Shown here one piece after another: positions 34,201 through 44,579 of a stretch of 64,000 nucleotides of DNA. Below the pieces are notes generated by a model that worked only from the letters and a program-made list of their open reading frames with translations, was not told the DNA's origin and searched no databases. Each line of letters begins with the position of its first letter. Position 1 is the first letter of the stretch. Source of the DNA: Solea solea (taxonomy: Eukaryota > Chordata > Actinopteri > Pleuronectiformes > Soleidae); NCBI RefSeq assembly GCF_958295425.1, contig NC_081143.1:25750586-25814585 (forward strand), given 5' to 3'. The position numbers were made by a program, and so were the translations under genes.

Positions 34201-36562
34201 GAGAACTAAAACAAAACCATGGGATTTTAATGGGGTGCTATACTCGCCAAGTATGAGGCCTGTGGACCTAACAAGTGCCAGTGGGTTTACTGACACCTCA
34301 TTTTCCCACTGGAACAAATCTGTCACAACTGGTGGGGGATCATCGTTGAAGAAACACTTCATTATGTGCTGGACAGGGCATGATGGACAAGATAAAAACT
34401 GTGTGTTTTCATGGCCATTGGCATTCTTAAAGGTCTAGTGTTTAACATGTATGAGGGTTTATTTGCAAAAAGGTAATAGAATGTTTGCATAAGAGTTTAT
34501 GAATAAGATATTTACTTCTACACAGCTTACTATGCCACGCTGATGTGGCCGTCCCCGCACTCTCACAGTAACTGTGTGATTATTGTGTGTAATGTGCTGT
34601 GGGATATAACGATTTTTGTGCAATCTGTATCTATTGTGTGAGAGATCTGATTTTCTGAGGCACGAGTGAGTGAGAGGGCAAGAAGCAGCTACGGATTACT
34701 GTGCTCATAGCTCCGGGTGACCGCGTACCGCAACGATAATTTCATCCTGAAAAAAATGTCAACGCTGATTGCGTCGTGCAATTTTAAATGCACGAGATAG
34801 AATATGTCATCCCGTGCATCGAAATCAGCGCGTTAAAACGCAAACGTCTATGAGTGAGTGAGCGTCGAGAGCGATGCGAATGTAATTTGCACGACAGATT
34901 TGAATCGCATTCTATGTAAAAACACAGTCGGACCTGAATTTGGTCTTTTCTGGTTTGAAAAAGCCAAGATGGCACTGCATGAACAAAAATGCAAAACCCA
35001 GCAGAGGACGATGTCACGGTGGGTTGTCACTTATTTCCCATTATTGGAGAAGTAATGGGAAATATCTCGACAGTCGTGGTCCTCCTGCACGAAGATGAGA
35101 AGAGACGCGGGCTGTAAATTGACAAGTTTGACTCCACAGCACGTTCGTGGAGAGGGCTGATGTTGTGCAAAAACATTGCTGCTGCCACTTCCCGTAATAG
35201 AGCCCAAACCAAGTGGCTCGGTCCGAGTGGACATCCAGCACCTCTGCAAATGGCAAGTGGTGTAGAGTGGTCAGACCACCAGGCCAATTACCAACAAAAA
35301 CAGAGAGCACATTATGATTTGTATTATACTTTTCGAATGAAAATGACCATCACCTACACCTAAAACAAATTGTGTGCATGCAAATTTGTCTTGACACACG
35401 TCAGTGTGCGTTTTTAGACAGAGAGAGAAGATCACGGGCCATTTGTGTCTAATTTTAGCCGAAATGTCAGCGCGCTTTGTTTCCTGTGTCGCATTCTGCT
35501 TCTTTGGGAATTTAGGCTGCAATCATGCAATGCTTTTTTATATACAGTAGCTGACAACTACCACCATCCAGCCCACTCACCCTGCAACGGACACGCAAGC
35601 CATTCCATACGGCACTAAACCAAACCACAAATGCTTTAGATGGACCACAGTTGTTTTCTTTTTCAACATAAGGCCTACTCACAAGATACTGTACATTACA
35701 TCATGAGTTTTGGGTAGATATAGGATCAGATTGGATGTAGATATCAAACAAGCTCAAAGTGACACTGAAATTAGCCGTCAATCACTTTGTCTGCCTTTGG
35801 AAGAAGCTGCTCCATCAAATTCAAAATGTTGATCTCACAGAGTGTCAGTATGTATCTGAGCCATGATAAACACTGAGAGTGTTTCTGTTTAGATTATTTC
35901 AACGATAATCTCATTCTGTTCCCTTTAAGTTTGCGTTTTCAAACTGTAGAAGCAGCAAAAAATAATTGATCTCAAGAAGTGGATTATAACGAATAAGGTA
36001 TTCGGGTATTTGACAATACCAAGGATATATAGTCTAATCTAATAAGGACACCAGTGTGTGCAGTGCCAACTTCAACCGTGCCAACAACTTTGCTTAATTA
36101 AGAAATGCAACAGTTGAATGAATGAAAAAAAGAGATTTATCGCTAAATGTGACGCTTCCACTGCTTCAAAGAACAGGCACATACTGAATGGGTACTGTTC
36201 TAGTTTGATATAAATAAGAATATTGGTTTACAGAGGCTTTGTTCAAAGTGTCGGGAACTTTTTCTGTGCACATGGTATGACCATCTGGGACCTAAGAATA
36301 GTTACAGAATGTCCAGAATTATAGATTTAGCCAGTAAGATCATTGAGAGAGATGAAGCAGCAGGGATATACAGTATAGATATAGATGAAATGAAAAGCCA
36401 GATAAATTGTGTGTGATTCCATTCATCCGGTTGTTAATCTGCCCTTCGGTAAGCACTCCAGCAACTAAGACCCAAGAATCAAACGAAACGGCTCTGTTAC
36501 ACAGTGACACGATCTCCATAATCAGGGCTGCTTGTGTGTTTTATGGTTGTTTTTGAGAGCAG
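31241..36562. other. Intergenic, no confident gene
   Basis: Around 31480-31550 is sequence like a common fish repeat (gtctgagaggcttcttcagtt). An (AAT) run lies near 32915. A perfect 12-base inverted repeat, tatttcccatta and taatgggaaata, spans 35032-35064. Weak exon-like pieces occur near 34089-34121 but I do not call a gene from them. Otherwise the stretch is AT-rich and featureless. Confidence 0.55.
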
Positions 36563-36679
36563 GTAACTATCAGTGGTGGTCGTTACCAGGATGAGCTACA
36601 CCTGAATGACATGCACCTGTTCCGGATCTGCAAAGCTGTCCCTCCATCTCATGTTCTGGTTGTTACTCCCAGAGACTGA
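36563..36679 (+). other. Candidate unassigned terminal exon (weak)
   Basis: After a possible acceptor (ttgtttttgagagcag) an open frame of 38 codons ends in TGA: VTISGGRYQDELHLNDMHLF then RICKAVPPSHVLVVTPRD. Composition looks protein-like in an otherwise AT-rich region. I do not recognise the family. It could be a last exon of a neighbouring + strand gene, an old pseudogene piece, or chance. Confidence 0.2.
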
Positions 36680-39027
36680 AGTGTCTTCTACGTCTTGTCT
36701 GTACAACTTTGAGGTGAGGCTGTGACACTCTTTTACTTTTGACATTTGCTGGTCTTGTCTGACGTGAGCTGTAGCAGTAAAACTGTAATATTGTGAAGAG
36801 AGAGAGAGAGAAAGGGTCAGGACAAATGTTTTATTTGATCATTTTTGTCCACAAGAGAAAAAGAAAGGGGTATAAAAGTGCTGGGAGAGGCACACAGCCC
36901 AAAGGACCGCCCTTTAACTGGGCAGTGCTCATGTAAACCAGTTGAAGGCCCCGAATGGGTATTTGAAACCTCTACCTTAATACAAAAGTTTACATAGAAT
37001 AATACAGAAAATAATGCGCTTAAGTGACAGTAACAATAATAACGTTAAATCAAAATAAAGATGTCAGATGACAAGATGACAAAATATCAAACTGTAAAAA
37101 TGCACCGGTAAAGAAACGAAAAATGTATTCCAGGCACATCCGAGTCAAAATGGTGGGTTGTTTTCGTGTAATCCTGCTCTCACTGGTGGAAACATTATTT
37201 CCTTAGATGACTGCAAACACAGCAGTCTGCTTTACCACCTGCATTATTTGGTTGCAGCTGGCATCAAACTCGTCCCAATGTCCTCATGCAGCACAATTAG
37301 CAGTGGTCTCTGCTGTCTCCCCCGCTATAATCAGTCTGATGGGATCCTGGGAAATAATCTCCTCCACAAATATTTGTTCATTGTAAACAGCAGATTGTGG
37401 CGTCACATTTAATTTCTTTTTTTCTTTCCCACCCTGACAAACCGGTTGCTTTGGAAACTGTGCGCTGGATTAAATTAAAGAGAAATCTTCACCTTGCTCT
37501 GTTTACCTAAGATGAACATTTTCACTAACTTAAGTATAGTGACATTATGGGTGAACGGTTTAATTACAACAGTTAACATGACAATGTTACTAATTTGTTA
37601 TTGATTTGATGTGACGAAGCTCCCAATTTTGCCTCATCAAAAATAGATATAGAATATGAAATTAATACACAACAAAAACATAGCTACATAATAAGGGTTC
37701 ATCTGTATGTGTAGGTTGAATTTAGCAGTTATTTCTTATTTAAAATGATACAGGCTCTAATATCAATATTGACATTGACCTTGTGTGCGAGTGTGAGAGT
37801 GGAAGGCTGTTCGTCTGCCCAGCGATGGACTGGTGACTCGTTCTGGATTGACTCCAGCTCCCTGCAAGCCTCATGTGGAGGATGAAGTGATAGACTGCAA
37901 ATTAATAATCGCAAAATGGATGTGTTGAAGAAGACCTGGAACTCGTGACTTAGACCAGAAACCCCTCAAGGAAAATGTTTATTTGCATTATGCATCAAAT
38001 GAGAAGTAGGCACCATTTCTCTTAGACTTGCATAGAAACCAGTGGAGCTTCATACAGTAAGAACATTTATTGAGATATTCATTCTGTATTTGTTTATAGG
38101 TCCTCCATCCTCAGCTGCACTCATCCCTCAACAACACTTGTTCCCTTTCATCTTACATTTCCTCTCTGATCTCAGCAAGACCTGGGCTGTTAAAGCGAGG
38201 AGCCGCCAACTCCATAAGAAATATCGTTAGTGGAACATATTTAATACAACTGTATTATTGCACAAGCCCTCGTAGTGTAGAAATGAATTCTCACACTATT
38301 TTCCGCTCATTTCCTGCTGCTGGAGGACAAAGCGCTGGAACTTCTCTCAAAAACCAAAAATCCTTGAGGCACTGACAAAAGACGCGTGCACGGTGACGAT
38401 TGCCAAATCATCACCAAATTAAAACCTGCAAATTAAAGTGCATGAACGGCAATAAAAAAATGATCTCCTCTGACTTTTATTTTAAAAAAAAAAATTTAAA
38501 TTTTGTTTCAAATGCTGTGTCCTCTGAAGAAGCTGAACACACACATGCTTTCAGTGATTCTCACTTTTTGTCATTTCTTTGTACAGAATATAAACCCAAA
38601 TGGAGAAGTAACATCTCAGATGTTGCTATCTATAATAATCCCCAAGCCATATTTTCAGAGAAGCTTAACAAATCTTGAATAGAAACCCCCTGCAGAGAAA
38701 ATAGTTTCAGTTTTTACTCCACAGTTGTATTTCTTTCACGCTCTCAGCCGCTACTCTCTGACATATTAAAAAAGTGTGAAAAGGAGACTCATTGCATTTC
38801 CTTTTCACATACTTTAAAAATAACACATAATGGCAGGATCTCTGCACAGTATCCGTCTTCACACAGTTTACATGGAGAGAAAATAGCTATGATCCCTTCC
38901 CTTGCTTCTCTTTGCATTGTGTGATTTTCTGTTGCCTTATTCCCCATCCCCACCACCACTCGCTGCGCTTGACTGATGCAGCGAGTAACAACCATGTCAG
39001 AGGACATATCCTGTGGTCATGGAAAAC
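36680..39027. other. Intergenic with one interspersed-repeat fragment
   Basis: At 37780-37925 the sequence (gagtgtgagagtggaaggct, gcgatggactggtgactcgt, catgtggaggatgaagtgat) matches a consensus-like stretch common at the 3' end of teleost retroelements. The rest shows no recognised element or exon. Confidence 0.5.
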
Positions 39028-39270
39028 CGCGGTTTCAGAAGGGACAAATTACTGGTCTTTGTCCCATCCGTAAGAGGTTGCTGAAGCGATTTAAATTTGG
39101 TTAAGAAGGATCCAAAACATTATTAAAACATGGAAGGATGGTGGTGAACCCTCACAGGGGAAATGTGGTTTGAAAAAAATCCAAAAAATTATTTTAACCA
39201 TAAAAGTAAAAGCATTTCCACAAGCACAATTCAATGAGCACTCAAGGATTTGGGACTTGACACTTAAGAA
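39028..39270 (+). pseudogene. Degraded Tc1/mariner transposase fragment
   Basis: The stretch contains aagaggttgctgaagcgatt, atttggttaagaaggatcca, tggaaggatggtggtgaacc, gaaatgtggtttgaaaaaaa and aagtaaaagcatttccacaa, which line up in order with the N-terminal DNA-binding half of fish Tc1-like transposase genes as I recall them. No frame stays open across it and internal sequence is deleted. It is dead, and it abuts a LINE 3' end. Confidence 0.6.
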
Positions 39271-39314
39271 AACCACTTCCCATGTCCAGATTTACTCTGT
39301 TGCAGATTGATTGG

Positions 39315-39470
39315 CGCATAAAAACTCACCTATTCCGAACGGCCTACCCCACTTAACTATCTACATTGTCTTTTCTTATCTGTTTCTTATTTTTTTTCTT
39401 AGTGTTTTTATTTATTTATGTATTGTACGGTGTCCTTATGTGCCCAGAGAGGCGCCTCCAAATAAAATGT

Positions 39471-39520
<50 letters not shown>
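39315..39520 (+). mobile_element. LINE 3' end with (ATT)n tail
   Basis: It begins ataaaaactcacctattccg, has tgtattgtacggtgtcctta and cccagagaggcgcctccaaa, then taaaatgtag and a (ATT)n tail from about 39473 to 39520. This is the typical 3' terminus of a 5'-truncated L2/Rex1-like non-LTR retrotransposon in fish, with the tail as simple repeat instead of poly(A). Confidence 0.65.
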
Positions 39521-40635
39521 CATAGGGATGTCACTTTTTATTCAAAACTCACATATCCTTTCAAATTGGGGATTCAAACTTGAACCATGATTTCAAAATA
39601 GACAGCCTAGAAGCACAGAAGCACGGAATATTCCATGTCCATGTCCCGGTCGTCTACCTCACGATGGTCACTATAGTTGATCGGCCGGTCAACTAATAAT
39701 TCAACTGCTTATCAATCATCTTTCCCGGTCAACGATTAGTTGATGGCTTTTCGACAACATGCAATTTTACCGGTCAACTCTAAATAGATTATTTTTCAAC
39801 ATCTGTATCATCAGCCTCTCAACCAGGAATCAATAACATAACAATGAATCAATGTTGTTTGTGTCACTGTTGTCAATATTAGCTCATGTCAGGTTTAATC
39901 TGTTTTTCAATGTTTTTTTTAACATTTATTTTGCATTGATATTCGAATTTATCTGAGAAGTACTTACAAAGGTACTTTATTTTTACTTTACTTTACATTA
40001 TCCTGTAGATATTCAGTAATTCAAAAATACTTGCTGCTATAACGTATTACTCCTTTCACCTAAATACCCCATAGTACACCCCAAGTACAGGAAAACTTAC
40101 AGTATAATTAATTTCTTCTTTCATCTAAAAATGACCAATTGCTTCTCCTTTATTGTACTGTAAGTACTTTTTATGTACTAGTAAGTATCAAAGAATTACA
40201 CAATACATGTTGGGTATTTGCGCTGTAAGTCAGGGGCTGTATTATAAATTGTTACTGGATGCTGTTATCATTAAACTCTAAATACCATAAAGTCATCACA
40301 CACACACACACACACATAAATGTCACCCATCAATGACTTTCACTCTGTCTTATTGACGTGGGTCGGCCTGAGCTCTCGAGCAAACGGCTTTAAAATGAGA
40401 ATTGATTGTGTTGAATGATTTCTGAAAATATCTTCCTTGTACAACAAAAATCAGTATCTGAGGAGGAGGAGAAGAATACCCAGAAACCCACATGCTCATT
40501 TTCAAAACCATCTTCAATCACCGATGCTCGTACCAAGAATCAACTTACGGACATGCAGTTTATTCTGAGCAGAGGTTTTATAACGAGGTTGCCAAAGCAG
40601 GCAATTACCTGGGGCAGCAAAATGAAAGGGTGATA
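39521..40635. other. Intergenic, with a GTTGACCGG-rich stretch
   Basis: Between about 39680 and 39790 there are repeated, partly inverted copies of a ccggtcaac word (gatcggccggtcaactaat, cccggtcaacg, accggtcaactc), suggestive of a small MITE. A (CA)10 tract lies near 40297-40316. No gene was seen. Confidence 0.45.
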
Positions 40636-40683
40636 GATAGATGGATAGATACTTTATTGATCCCCATGGGGGAAATTCACATT
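40636..40683 (-). mobile_element. Retroelement 3' end with (GATA) tail
   Basis: Reading the minus strand, gtgaatttcccccatgggga then tcaataaagtatctatccat ends in short tatc-type repeats. The aataaag next to tetranucleotide repeats is a very common terminus of fish non-LTR elements. Only about 50 bases are recognisable. Confidence 0.55.
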
Positions 40684-42985
40684 GTATGACTGGCTTTGTA
40701 CCTGACTCTGCATTGACTCCAAACTTGGCCCAAAGCAACCCTGTCTTTCCTTTCTTTTCCTTTCCTTTCCTAATGTGGTGGACAGCTTGCGGATGTCTCA
40801 CTCTCAATTGAAAACACAAACCAATATTCTCATAAACTCAAGAAATTTTCCGACATTTGGTCTCCAACACTCTTACAATTTAGTGTCACAAACTTTTTCT
40901 TATGCCACTAGATCAATTTCTCGTGGGTCAAATTTGCCTGGGCCTCCCAAAGTCTCTTGAAAGACCTTTTGATTCTGAGAAATACACAAGGAACACACTC
41001 GGAACACCCACACACATACAGTATCTTAGCCGTTAGCATCACCAATTCACATCTTACTCCTAACTTTAATCCGGGCCTCAGAAAATGAGGTTCTGCCTCA
41101 TTAGGACCAGGCTTCGGTCCCCAAGAAGACTACTGGTCCTGACAGGGTTAGTGTTTATGCCAGGAAACGTATTAAAGAGGTGACAGAACACATACACACA
41201 CACACACATATGTCCTTGACAAACCAAGTGTGACCACTTGATGGAATTTACTGTGCAATAATAAGATAAGAGCTCTCTCAATTTAATTCAGATTAAAGAA
41301 ATGTAATTAGGGCACCGAGAGTGAACCGGTGGACCACAGATTGGCTACATGTGTGTTTCCTCTCTGTCTGCAGCGTGCTGCACAATAAAAGGCCCTCAAG
41401 GGCGAAAAAAGAGGAAGCTGCATGACACGACACGTGGTTATCATCTCTGCCTCCTGTATCTCCTGCTCAGGGTTTACTTAAAGCCATAGTCAGTAGAGCG
41501 CGGGGGGAAACAATGGGAGAAAGTAGTTAAAAATGAGCCACGTGACGGCGCCAAGCATGTGCACGGTCTGGCACGTCGGCTTCTTCCTTCTGCAGCCAAC
41601 GAGCGCTGGGAGACATTAGAGGAGTGATGGGCTGCGTGTCTTTGCGGGCAGAGACAGATGCTCTGACAGACACACATATGGACGTATTATACGCACACAA
41701 TCAGTCTTTAACACACAAAACGACAGCTCTGCTCTTCTGAGTGTTTGTTCTCAGCGACGGCAGAGACTTGTGAATGGATGTCGTGTGTTTATGTGCTATC
41801 TGTTTCAGTGTTCAGTGAAGTAACACGTGAGTGAGCGAGTTCATGGTTGTTTTTGTGCTTTAAACGAAATACACTGTCCATACAGCGTTTACAGTACAGG
41901 AAAACTGGATGTGCTGGAGTGAAATTTCACCAGATGCTGCGATTGTTAGTGTCTACAGTGGGATTATTTCTATTGTCTTCCCTCAGGAGGAACTCATTGA
42001 TTCACAAGTGAAAGCTCAGTGAGATAGCTGCAAGAATATATGAGTGCAGAATACAAACAATTTTAGTGACTTAAAAAAAAAGAGATATCTTGATGTCCAA
42101 TTTTTGCATCCTGAGATTTAATAGGATTAAACTGGAGTCCACCCTCAAGCTTCAATTTATCCTAAAATGTAAATCAAGGTCAAATGTGTATTGTGTATTA
42201 TGTAAATAATTGTATTTATGCCTTTTTAATCTTTTGTGTTTTGTGTCACATTGTAAATGGATAAGCTTTGGCTTAAAGACTTAATAACTGTTTTAGTCGA
42301 AAAAGGTTCATACTGTCTTCTTGATAATATCATTGAGCTTAAGTTTGGTTCAGTCAGACAGAAAAATAAGGTTTTTTTTGATTACTGAGAGTGTCAAACA
42401 CCAATGCCGGATCAGAGAGGCCATAGAGATCCAGAAATGGCCCCAAGAACCATCAATCGGGATGCTATCACATGCCTTAACAGCAGGGGGCGTAGTCTGA
42501 CAAACCTGTATAATACAGGAAGCAAGACACGTCACATGTAACATCACGTGACCTTTCTGAGGAAGACCACAGGAAGTGGTCAAAGCATGTCAAGGTAATC
42601 AGAAAACCTTTTATTTTCTGTCTGACTGAAACAAATTTAAGCTCTAAGAGCAGTTTTGTCACTTTGAAGTCTTCTTTCTTTATTTGTCATTATTTTGTTA
42701 CATGCTGTTGTTGACAAATGAAAAAAGTGTGTTTTGTTTGAAAAGATTTGTGTTACCTGATGATATCATGTCCTGTCTTCAGACACGGCCATGTTTCTCA
42801 TACGTTTGGTTCTAATGAGTCATTCGATTGCTCGTCTCGCTTGTGATTCATCATCTTCGAATACAACCGCTGGGAAGCAATTATCGCTTGTAAGCTCGCC
42901 ACCACACAATAATTGATGATTAATAATTGCAACAGCTCCACTCCATTGACTTCTGGTGTGAATATTATCAAACGTTAATGTTGTG
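40684..42985. other. Intergenic, nothing recognised
   Basis: The stretch holds a short pyrimidine tract (40745-40770) and a (CA) run near 41192. Otherwise it is moderately GC-poor sequence without exon-like blocks or known repeats. Confidence 0.5.
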
Positions 42986-44579
42986 TACACTCTAAGAAAT
43001 GATTCATGGGGTTAGTTAGTACAGCTCAAAATCAAGAGCTTTTTCTGTATAAAAAAACAAGTTTGTTATGTGTATACATTATAATGAGTTCAAAACTTAA
43101 TTAAATAAGTTGGTCTAAATGAAAATAAATAAAATAGTTTTAACTCAATAAAACATGAGTTTTCAACAAATATTTCTGCCTTAACTTAACATAGAGGTGT
43201 ATTGAGTTAGCACAACTTTAAAATCCGTGTCCAAGTTTGTTAAAAAGCTGAGTACAAGGCTGACCTGCCCGGACATGTTTGGCACGAACAGACCATGCCT
43301 GTTGGAAGCATAAAGTTCGAAGACACGACTGAGTTGGAGAAACGCGGTCTGCAAACTTTACGGCTTGGTGAGTACAATTTTGACTTGTCTTATTCACAAC
43401 AGCTAATAACTGCATCAGCAGACAGTTCAAGAAATTGTTTTACACAACACAAGATGCTTTTTCTCGGTCAGCAGTGGCAATGTGTAAGCTAGCAGTAATG
43501 CTAATAATTCAGTCTGACATTAGTGTTTGTTAGGTTTTGTTTTATGGTGGCAGGTTTTAATTGGCACTGGTTTTCAGTAGTTTAACTTTGTTTCTTTAAA
43601 AATTATTTAAAAAATGTGTTGTAGTGTTGAAGGTTTGAGCAGCAATAGCTTCATGGCTCAGCCGTTGTAGGTGACTGAGCACACATTCGGTTTGTTAGTC
43701 AGCCATTGGAGCAGCAAGTGCAGTCTAAAAAACCCTGTCGACCAAACGAATATTGTTGAGACGCCACAGCAGTGGTCATACCATTATTAAGCTCGTTGTT
43801 TTAACAGCACAATTGCCCACTGCCCATTTCTTTGCAGTAGTTTGCGTTCATTTTCTCTTGTTTTTCATCTTGAATAGTCAAAAACAGTTGTGTTATCATG
43901 TAATTTTTTGATATTTGTAGATTTTCCCACTACAAACCGTTAAAACATTAATATTGATTCTGATCTACCAGGATGGTGATGGGGATTGTCACAACACGAG
44001 GTGGTATACCTGCAGCCTGTGCAAAGATCGTCCTGGAGGGAACAGAGGTCCTAACGGATGTGGAAGTTCCCAGAGCCTGTGCCTTGCTAATGGGGCTGAT
44101 AAGTTTCCTGATTTATTTTATGAAGGGTACATTTTTGTTTACTATTAAAATGTATATACACTCAGTCCTGTTACTGTAAGCAAGATGCTGACTGGTGTTT
44201 AAATAAACAGTTAGACCACAAAACTGGAATTTCAATGTGTGATTTATTCTGACTTAGATAAATAAGTTATTGTACTAAAAGAAATTAAGGTAACAATTTG
44301 CATGGACATTTCTGAGTAGAATGAAAGAAAAAGAAATAAGTTAGAATAACTAAAAGGAGTAATTTTAACACAATTAAAATTAAGTTGGTTCAAGTTAAAT
44401 AAGCTTGTAGAGGAAGAGGCAAATCATGTTGCTTGTACTAAAGTAATTGAGTTGGCCTAACTAGAGAAGTTTTGTGGCATGTACTCAATACTAGCTAAGT
44501 TGAAATAACTCAAAAATATCCATGCAAATTGTTACATCAATTTTTTACGTTGAGCCAGCACATCATTTGTTAGAGTGTA
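42986..44579. mobile_element. 1.6-kb TIR element carrying a gene-like fragment
   Basis: Terminal 18-base inverted repeats, tacactctaagaaatgat at 42986-43003 and atcatttgttagagtgta at 44562-44579, differ at one base. The outer TA may be the target duplication. Subterminal regions are rich in related words such as aagttggtt, aactcaa and taagtt. A nested 27-base inverted repeat (44291-44317 against 44508-44534, two mismatches) lies near the right end. No transposase frame was seen, so it is non-autonomous. The middle holds an exon-like fragment (next entry). Confidence 0.6.
43295..44148 (+). pseudogene. Broken gene fragment inside the TIR element
   Basis: An exon-like block reads MPVGSIKFEDTTELEKRGLQ up to a good donor (ttg|gtgagt at 43368). 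After about 600 bases, an acceptor (tgatctaccag, to 43971) leads to MVMGIVTTRGGIPAACAKIV then LEGTEVLTDVEVPRACALLM and GLISFLIYF. The second part resembles the C-terminus of a SAMD3-like protein family that is multicopy in fish (from memory). Joining the two at these sites breaks the frame, so the copy looks non-functional. It was probably captured or is carried by the surrounding element. Confidence 0.4.
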
